Assembly (NCBI GenBank): GCA_030159075.1
Contig: BROG01000951.1
Location: 93,501-157,500, forward strand
Direction: 5' to 3'
DNA: 64,000 nucleotides
Source: Atrina japonica
Taxonomy: Eukaryota > Mollusca > Bivalvia > Pterioida > Pinnidae
Part shown: positions 55,741-64,000 of the stretch, one piece after another
Layout of the letters: every line of letters starts with the position of its first letter
Position numbering within the stretch: the first letter of the stretch is position 1
Position numbers and translations under genes: made by a program
Notes under the pieces: model-generated
What the model saw: the letters and a program-made list of their open reading frames with translations, nothing else
Told to the model about the DNA's origin: nothing
Databases searched by the model: none

Positions 55741-56869
55741 TAGTTCTTATTATTCGAGACAATTGTCCTTATTCCCACATATAACTCAGTGAAAACATCA
55801 GTTAAATCTACATTCATTAACATTAAACCAACTTCAGAACTCATTTGTCAATTATCTACATTATTATAGAATGTGTAATTTACTATGAATTTTACATTTC
55901 TGTATAAAGCTTTTGAAATGCGAAGAAGGTTAATCTACTGGCCTCCATGTTCTTGTAGAGGGTTAACAAATTTTAAGAATAGTATTATCCTTTACCATGA
56001 TGTATCTTCAGAGGATTTCAATCTGGAAGGCTCTATAAGATTTACATACATTTTGTACTTATCCCTCAAGTCCAAAGTATATGAGCTTAAATACAATATT
56101 AATCTGAAAGTGACAAATCATGTTGTTTTGAAAATGTTGACAGTCACGTGATGAAGCTGAAGCAATAACTGCTGGTAGTTATACATTATTCTTGAACCTA
56201 AAAGGTATCCACTTGGAGTTTGTCCTCTGATTTCCCTCAGTGTTACCTATCTGTACTGAATGGTCATGCTGGTTCTTCAGTTTGTTCCACATGTCAACAC
56301 ATTTCAATCCCAGAACACTCACACCATTTCCTTACCCACAAAAGTCATATGTGTTATTTAGGCACTCCATTGGTAATAGACAATGTTTATGGTCTATCAT
56401 TTTGAGAAACACCCATCTGTCAAGTGGTCTAAAGTTTGTTCTGGGTAGGAAGCCGATAAGTATTCAGCATTAAGTCTTTGTTTTAGTTTGATACCATCTC
56501 TGGTATGTGCCTATGCTGCAATAAAATTATAATTTTGATAATAGTTAGCACAATGAATGTATATACACATTTTTACTACAACTATATACATCGTTTAATA
56601 AATGTTAAGGATGTAATGATACATGTTCAATAACCTGTAGATATTGTCTTTCTTAAGTGCCTTCAAATTAATATTTCACTTTAGCCTAAACAACATCATG
56701 TACTTAGAGAGAGTTCTTTGTCATGCCATGCCATGCCATGCCTATCTTGACACTGGGCATTGGTATTACATCTAAAAAAGATACTTGTGACTTTCACTTT
56801 GTATGCAGTGTGCTTCATGAAAGAAAAGTCAATTTTTAAAAGTGTTTGATAAAACCCTGTACTGAGAAT

Positions 56870-56935
56870 CCAACTAGGGACCTTCCGATTGCAGGCTGAG
56901 TGCTCTACATTGTACCACTGGTCTACCTCAGTTGT
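56870..56935 (-). mobile_element. tRNA-Cys-like SINE head, copy 1
   Basis: On the minus strand: GAGGTAGACCAGTGGTACAA, GAGCACTCAGCCTGCAATCG and GGAAGGTCCCTAGTTGGATT. The anticodon-loop area reads TGCA, resembling tRNA-Cys or Ala. It is part of the segmental duplication, so it occurs again near 61128-61193. Confidence 0.55.
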
Positions 56936-57694
56936 AAATCTCAAATAAATGTCACCTTGATACTTATGTAATATATGGTGAAGTATTGATATAAGTAGGG
57001 ACACTAAGATTTGACAGGATGTTTTACCTTATGTTTTAAGGAGATACATGTAGTTTATGCAGTGTTGTACACCTTGTATAGCCTGATAAGGAATCTACGT
57101 ATGGAAAAAACTTAATTTACCTGCAAAGGGAAGTTTGTGGGAACATAGTTAACAAGTTTTGATGTTAAGAATCCTTAAAAGACTGGGGACCAGGGGCCAG
57201 AAACCCTCAACTCCCCTCTCCCCAACCTGGGGGTCTAAAGTAACAACTTGGCTGTGAATCCAATGTGCTAGAGGGCGCCCTGGAAGCTACCATGTTATAG
57301 ATATTTCACAACATTAAATGGACAATAAGTACATGCTTACACTTCTGTCAGTTTTCAGGCTTGTGTTGTCAATAACTTACTTTTAATTTTGAAACTGACG
57401 CGAGGATACTCTTTGTGCTGAAAGTATACTCTAGAAGCTTAGTGCGTAATAGAATCTATTACACAAGTAAAGAGAGTATACAACACCTCCTTACGAGAGT
57501 AACATGAACAAGTGACGTCATGATCATGGCAACGAATCCAGTATAGTTTGATGGGGAAAAAAGAGGAATCATATGCCGATTCTGAAATTAAAATAAATCA
57601 GTATTTCAAAAATATGCTAAAATGACATTTTTCAACTTAAAATAATTAAGGTTTGAATAATAATTTCCTTTTCAGTGTCATTCAAGATGGTCTA

Positions 57695-57697
57695 CGT

Positions 57698-57728
<31 letters not shown>

Positions 57729-57749
57729 TATATATTTTATATATATATA

Positions 57750-57801
<52 letters not shown>
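57695..57801. repeat. poly-T and (TA)n microsatellite in duplication copy 1
   Basis: Copy 2 has only a T-rich stretch and about five TA units at the same place (61919-61991). Confidence 0.96.
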
Positions 57802-57802
<1 letters not shown>

Positions 57803-59079
57803 GGTCAATATAGTAAATTTAAAACTGCATACCGCTTTATTCGATAGCATCAACGATTGTATCTCGGATAGTTTGTCTAGTTTTTCTTCGAACATCGAAA
57901 AAAATGCCATGTTAAGTTATATAGAATCCATGTTTACAAAACAAACTTAAGTGTACTCATGGCCGTTAGGATGATTTTAATCGAAAGCATACAGTTTTTA
58001 CCCTTCCTTGTTAGCGCGATAGCACAAAAGGGGGTAACAAGCTTACTCTGGAGTACAACAATGTTTGACGTGGATATTAAAAATAAAACAAAATTACACA
58101 AGTGTCTTGTAAATAATGAAATATGTACAGTACACATCTGCATATTACATGCATCTCTCACTTGTGCAAACTTTTTTACCCCACGAATCTATGAAAAGCC
58201 ACAATTTTTATAATAAGTTTAGTGGTAACTGCACAGTGATCATTTGAAAAGGTAATTTCTAATAATTGTTTTTTTTTTGTTGAGACAAACGTGATTTATT
58301 GAACGCGTTCGGTTTTGTAAGATTTTGTAAGGATAAAATTTCACATTGACTCAATCCCCTCGATTGTCTTGAGGTTAAGAATTCTTTTGTATTGGACAAA
58401 TGGACGGCACACCTCGCATCATGCCGGCCTCGAGTTTCTCCGTAAACATGCTTAGACCAAGGAGCAATTGTCCTCTCAGTTCCACATCAGTCATCACATG
58501 CACTTGGCATGTTACGACCTGCAAGAAGATAACAGTAAACATCTCGCCATTTTTCCTGGTTGTTTACATGACACCGGAAGTGCGTTTTCGGACGACAGTG
58601 TATAGTCGTCAGAAGCAAAACTCGACTTTACAAACAATTTATTTACAAATGATTTTACATTAAAAACATAATATTGCATTGAAATATTATAAGAAAATAC
58701 TTCAAAAGTCTGACTTTACCGTATTTTTATGTGTATGACATACAGATTTTGGTACGGCAGCTAGGGTTGCGCGGTAGATTACAAAACGTCAGGAGCGAAA
58801 TACCTTAAAAAAACTTAATCCAAAGTCAATAAAATGCCAGTGATTATACGAATACTTTATAGCAACATTATTAACAAAATATGTATCATATCTTTTAATA
58901 TAATAGAAATACATTTTCGTGGATGTCATTTCCACAGTTAATTTTTTAACGCAAACCTGTTTTTTAATGTTCTGAAAGTATCACTAAGCATACAATACAG
59001 TGCATTTTGACGTCCGTTTTCTTTTGTAAAGACGCCATTTCTCATAAGCCCCGAATCTCATGGCGACTTTTAAGTATAG

Positions 59080-59137
59080 ACACATACATACATACACGGA
59101 TACATACATACATACATACATACATACATACAAACAA

Positions 59138-59170
<33 letters not shown>

Positions 59171-59262
59171 CATGTACATAGATCGAGCATGAATGTATGC
59201 ATACAAATATATAGATATACATACATACAGACACACAGACAGACAGACAGGCAGACAGACAC
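59080..59262. repeat. (ACAT)n and (CAGA)n microsatellite in duplication copy 1
   Basis: ACAT units to about 59165, then ACATACAGACACACAGACAG-type units to 59262. Both strands show spurious Cys/Val/Tyr or His/Thr/Ile frames. Confidence 0.96.
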
Positions 59263-59664
59263 GGTGTGAAATACCGTTTATAAAATATGCAAGCTTATTG
59301 TCAGTTATCTTTTACTATTAAACGATTGATTTCCTCCACTAAAATATTTAAAGTAATTATGCAATAAATGCAAGCAAGCAGAAACCATTACATAAATTGC
59401 ACAACTTTATCCAAATCTCTACATCAAGTGATTAAAACATTACTGACGTCTGATGTTAGATAGTGTCAAAGCAAATCGCCAGCTTACAAACCGGAACTGA
59501 ATGTTTACAGATACTTCACCGGACGATCTTTTCAAGAAATTCTAAAGATTAATTTTGATTGCATACACACACAACTGTATATCATTTTTGATATCAGAGT
59601 TTACGTAATGATAATTGAGGTGCTCGTATCTGAAAGACGACCTGTATGATTTTTTGTCTAACTT

Positions 59665-60239
59665 CAAAGTGTAATGATTGATAACTCAACATACACGACA
59701 AGAACCCCTGCGTGGCACATTATAGTGTAACTTTGCAATGTGATAATAATATTATAAAACTCAGATTTCCATTTTAAGCGGACATTTCTTCAATACGTGG
59801 TAAAGTCTATATTGCAATACATTATTTATTTCAAGTCTTCAAAATTGTGTTTTAAGGTTTAAATGATAAACGTATGGTTGACTTTTAGCGAGTTTTTATT
59901 ATATCAGATTGGATCAGAGTTGATGGAACAATTTCCCTCACAATGCTACCAAAGATAACTCTTATTGCTTTACTATTATTAGGTCGGCTATCTGTGAAAA
60001 CAATTCAATTGATATTACTGTGGCAAGTTGATGCATATTTAAGTCTGTGTCAATGTTGACAATTACTTGTTGAAACACTACGAGTAAATCTCGGTGACAG
60101 ATGTAAAATATATTTTTTTGTAATTGCTTGATGACTCCTGTACAATAATCACTCATACACTCATAAATATTTCATAATTATCAAATTTATCAGCGTGTTT
60201 GAATGTACTTAAATCCATCCATCCATCCATACACTATAG
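59665..60239. other. spacer between duplicated modules, no gene seen
   Basis: AT-rich; ends in an ATCC run (about 60213-60229) and an ACAT/CGCACAC stretch that leads into the third ~500-bp module. Confidence 0.6.
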
Positions 60240-60750
60240 ACACATACATACATACATGCACGCACACACAACATTTTTAGTTTAAGTGTGAAATGTCGTT
60301 TGTAAAATAAGCGAGCTTATGACCGGTAAACTTTTACGATTGAATTGTGCATTTCCTCCCACTAAAACAATCAAACAAGTATACAAAAGATACAAGTAAT
60401 GACAAGCTATTACAGATATGATATTGCAAACCGAAATTCTAATCTCTACATCAAGTGATTAGAACATTGCTGACTTTTGATGTCAAATAGTGTCAAAGCA
60501 GATTGCCAGCTTACAAACTAGTGCTGAGTATTTACAGATACATGACCGGACGACATTTTTAGAAATCCCAAAAATTTTGAGATTATTTATGATTGCATAC
60601 AAACTCCAGAGTTTATCAGTTTACATAACGATAAATGAAGTGATCATATCCGAAAGGCGACCTGTATGAATTTTTGCCTAACTGCAAAGTACAATCGTTC
60701 ATAATTCAGACAAACTCGACAGGTACCCAAGTGTAGCACGACAAAGGGTG
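60240..60750. repeat. third, older copy of a ~500-bp module
   Basis: Aligns with about 59240-59720 and with 63560-64000: GTGAAATGTCGTTTGTAAAA, CTCTACATCAAGTGATTAGA, CAGCTTACAAACTAG, CCGGACGA and GGCGACCTGTATGA. Much more diverged than the two large copies, so an earlier duplication made it. Confidence 0.75.
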
Positions 60751-60925
60751 ACTTTGACATCAATTATTCCTCATTTTTCTTTCACGTATTAGATCAGATA
60801 CCAGCTGGACTATATTGTGGACTTGCAGCCTTCCATTTGTCCATCCATTAGACATTTTAAAAATATTTTCTGACAGCTTAATCGCATATGAACAATTTCT
60901 GAATCTTAGAATGATAAATATGTGG

Positions 60926-63900
60926 TTAATATTTCACTTTAGCCTAAACAACATCATGGACTTAGAGAGAGTTCTTTGCCATGCCATGCCATGCCATGCC
61001 TATCTTGACACTGGGCATTGGTATTACATCTAAAAAAGATACTTGTGACTTTCACTTTGTATGCAGTGTGCTTCATGAAACGACTGTCAATTTTTAAAAG
61101 TGTTTGATAAAACCCCGTACTGAGAATCCAACTAGGGACCTTCCGATTGCAGGCTGAATGCTCTACATTGTACCACTGGTCTACCTCAGTTGTAAATCTC
61201 AAATAAATGTCACCTTGATACTTATGTAATATATGGTGAAGTATTGATTTAAGTAGGGACACTAAAATTTGACAGGATGTTTTACCTTATGTTTTAAGGA
61301 GATACATGTAGTCTATACAGTTTTGTACACCTTGTATAGCCTGATAAGGAATCTACGTATGGAAAAAACTTAATTTACCTGCAAAGGGAAGTTTGTGGGA
61401 ACATAGTTAACAAGTTTTGATGTTAAGAATCCTTAAAAGACTGGGGACCAGGGGCCAGAAACCCTCAACTCCCCTCTCCCCAACCTGGGGGTCTAAAGTA
61501 ACAACTTGGCTGTGAATCCAATGTGTAGATATTTCACAACATTAAATGGACAATAGGTACATGCTTACACTTCTGTCAGTTTTCAGGCTTGTGTTGTCAA
61601 TAACTTACTATTAATTTTGAAACTGACGCGAGGATACTCTTGTGCTGAAAGTATACTCTTGAAGCTTAGTGCGTAATAGAATCTATTACACAAGTAAAGA
61701 AGTATACAACACCTCCTTACGAGAGTGAACAAGTGACGTCATGATCATGGCAACGAATCCAGTAAAGTTTGATGGAAAAAAAAAGAGGAATCACATGCCG
61801 ATTCTGAAATTAAAATAAATTAGTATTTCACAAATATGCTAAAATGACATTTTTCAACTTAAAATAATTAAGGTTTGAATAATAATTTCCTTTTCAGTGT
61901 CATTCAATATGGTCTACGTGTTTTTCTTGTTGTTTTTTATTTTTTTATTTATTTTTATTTTTATTTTTTTACTGTTTTTATATATATATAAAATGGTCAA
62001 TATAGTAAATCTAAAACTGCATACCGCTTTATTCGATATCATCAACGATTGTATCTCGGATAGTTTGTCTAGTTTTTCTTCGAACATCGAAAAAATGCCA
62101 TGTTAAGTTATATAGAATCCATGTTTACAAAACAAACTTAAGTGTACTCATGGCCGTTAGGATGATTTTAATCGAGAGCATACAGTTTTTACCCTTCCTT
62201 GTTAGCGCGATAGCACAAAAGGGGTTAACATGCTTACTGTGAAGTTCAACAATATTTGACGTGGATATTAAAAATAAAACAAAATTACACAAGTGTCTTA
62301 TAAATAATGAAATAGGTACAGTGCACATCTGCATATTACATGCATCTCTCAATTGTGCAAACTTTTTTACCCCACGAATCTATGAAAAGCCACAATTTTT
62401 ATAACAAGTTTAGTGGTAACTGCACAGTGATCATTTGAATAGTTAATTTCTAATAATTGTTTTTTTTATACAAACGTGATTTATTGAATGCATGCGGTTT
62501 TGTAAGATTTTGTAAGGATAAAATTTCACATCGACTCAATTCCCTCGATTGTCTTCAGGTTAAGAATTCTTTTGCATTGGAAAAATGGACGGCACACCAC
62601 ACCTCGCATCATGCCGGCCTCCATTTTCTCCGTAAACATGCTTAGATCAAGGAGCAATTGTCCTCTCAGTTCCAATATCTGCCTCTGTCGACATCAGTCA
62701 TCACATGCACTAGGCATGTTACGGCCTGCAGGAAAATAACAGAAAACATCTCACCATCTTCCTGGTTGTTTACATAACACGGGAAGTGCGTTTTCGGACG
62801 ACAGTGTAAAGTCGTCAGAAGCAAAACATGACTTTACAAACAATTTATTTACAAATGATGTTACATTAAAAACCTAAAATTATATCGCTTTTAAATATTA
62901 TATAAAATACTTCTAAAGTTTGACTTTTCCGTATTTATATTTTTATGACATACAAATTTTGGTACGGCAGCTAGGGTTGCGCGGTAGATTAATTTATAGC
63001 AACAATATTAACAAAATATGTATCATATACTTTTTATTAATAAAAGAAAAAAAATTATTCCAAAGTCAATAAAATGCTAGTGATTATACGAATACTTTAT
63101 AGCAACATTATTAACAAAATATGTATCATATCTTTTATTAATATAGAAATACATTTTCGTAAGATCGCGGAGCCAAACGGGTCATTTCCACTTGAAAAAA
63201 GTTACTGTTTAAACATTTTTTAACAACGCAAACCTGTTTTGCTAATGTTCCGCCATGATAAATTGTATCACTAAGCATACAATGTAGTGCATTTTGACGT
63301 CCGTTTTCTATTTTTAAAGACGGCATTTTTCTCATAAGTATCGCCCCGAATAATTTTTCTTTTTTCATTCATGATTAACTTTTATCATTATACAATGTAT
63401 GACTTTTAAGTATAAACACATCCTGAAATAGTTCCTTTATACATACCCACACATAAACATACACGGATACATACATCCCCCTGAGGTACATACATTGTCA
63501 TACATAACATTTACGAATTATACATAAACATAATGAACAGACATGACAAACATGTGTACTTCTACTTTGAACTATAAAATATGCAAGTTTAATGTCAATT
63601 ATCTTTTACGATTAAACTATTGATTTAAAATAATCAAAGTAATTTTGCAATAAATGCAAGCAACCACAAACCATTACATAAATTGCACGACTTTATCCAA
63701 ACCTCTTCCTCAAGTGATTAGAACATTACTGACTTCTGATGTTAGATACATTATCATACAGCAATCGCCAGCATACAAACCGGATCTGAATGTTTACATA
63801 GATACATTCGCCGGACGATCATATATACAAGAATTCTAAAGATTAATGTATGCAATACAAATACATAGGAATACATAGAACTACATTTGATCGCATACAC

Positions 63901-64000
63901 ACACACACTGTATATCATTTTTGATATCAGAGTTTACGTAATGATAATTGAGGTGTTCGTATCTGAAAGACGACCTGTATGAATTTTTGTCTAACTGCAA
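60926..64000. repeat. segmental tandem duplication, copy 2 (runs off the window)
   Basis: Second copy of 56668-59664. It differs mainly by indels in simple repeats, an A6 instead of A7 run near 62090, and an extra or rearranged stretch near 62990-63060 where TTAACAAAATATGTATCATA occurs twice. Its right end lies beyond the window. Confidence 0.9.
61128..61193 (-). mobile_element. tRNA-Cys-like SINE head, copy 2
   Basis: Same sequence as near 56870-56935, with one substitution in the anticodon-stem part (GAGCATTCAG for GAGCACTCAG). Duplicated with its surroundings. Confidence 0.55.

Larger units (their letters stand above)
54276..56667. other. intergenic, no gene seen
   Basis: TA repeat, old tandem duplication, and an 88-codon frame at 55885-56151 without recognisable domain or splice support. 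Confidence 0.5.
56668..59664. repeat. segmental tandem duplication, copy 1
   Basis: Matches 60926-64000 in the same orientation from TTAATATTTCACTTTAGCCT onward. The offset is 4258 bp at the start and about 4336 at the end. About 2-3% of bases differ in the first 330 bp. Copy 1 has about 30 extra bp near 57268-57298, a longer poly-T/TA stretch at 57695-57801 and an ACAT/CAGA microsatellite at 59080-59262. No convincing gene inside. Confidence 0.9.

Noticed and set aside
55885..56151. 88-codon plus-strand frame
   Set aside because: No recognisable domain, no splice or polyadenylation context, average AT-rich composition.
57934..62352. 75-codon minus-strand frames conserved between the two duplication copies (57934-58161 and 62125-62352)
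   Set aside because: About 11 substitutions over the region change six or seven residues with no third-position bias, as expected for neutral noncoding DNA; the plus-strand frame over the same bases gains a stop in copy 2.

Overview
This window is eukaryotic and most likely from a bivalve mollusc. It is AT-rich, dense in microsatellites, and its genes are split by GT-AG introns. It carries repeat families I recognise as common in bivalves: tRNA-derived SINEs whose bodies end in a 'gtgggacgttaaacaacaa' type tail, a second SINE body ending in 'ccaccatataactgaaaa', and a 'ccggtcaacaggggatg' repeat. There is no bacterial or organellar signature, no rRNA and no CRISPR. The species cannot be named from the sequence.

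Layout: (1) 2.5-9.4 kb, minus strand: a classical short-chain dehydrogenase/reductase gene resembling DHRS4. I reconstructed it from ten exons with matching phases, including a 24-nt microexon and two related candidate exons for the same region of the fold. Its introns hold a wrecked mariner transposase, SINEs and microsatellites. (2) 14.6-18.4 kb, plus strand: a partial, frameshifted cytochrome P450. One intron holds a 2.2-kb TIR element with two palindromic RFX/X-box-like sites, and a broken reverse-transcriptase fragment lies downstream. (3) 22.0-24.2 kb, plus strand: a two-exon reading frame for a 67-residue single-pass membrane micropeptide, with clean splice sites and a downstream AATAAA. 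(4) 25-64 kb: essentially gene-free accessory DNA. It holds MITEs (two directly abutting), three sizeable minisatellites, SINEs with target-site duplications, a 2.8-kb foldback-type transposon with long hairpins, and a roughly 4.3-kb tandem segmental duplication that runs off the right edge.

Nothing suggests that the genes act together. The SDR and the P450 are both oxidoreductase families, but they sit on opposite strands and the P450 looks dead. The most interesting items are the micropeptide gene, the alternative or duplicated exon in the SDR, the TIR element carrying X-boxes in the P450 intron, the TIR-flanked minisatellite, and the foldback element with its near-perfect hairpins. All exon calls were made by eye from splice consensus and protein-family similarity; none was checked against transcripts.
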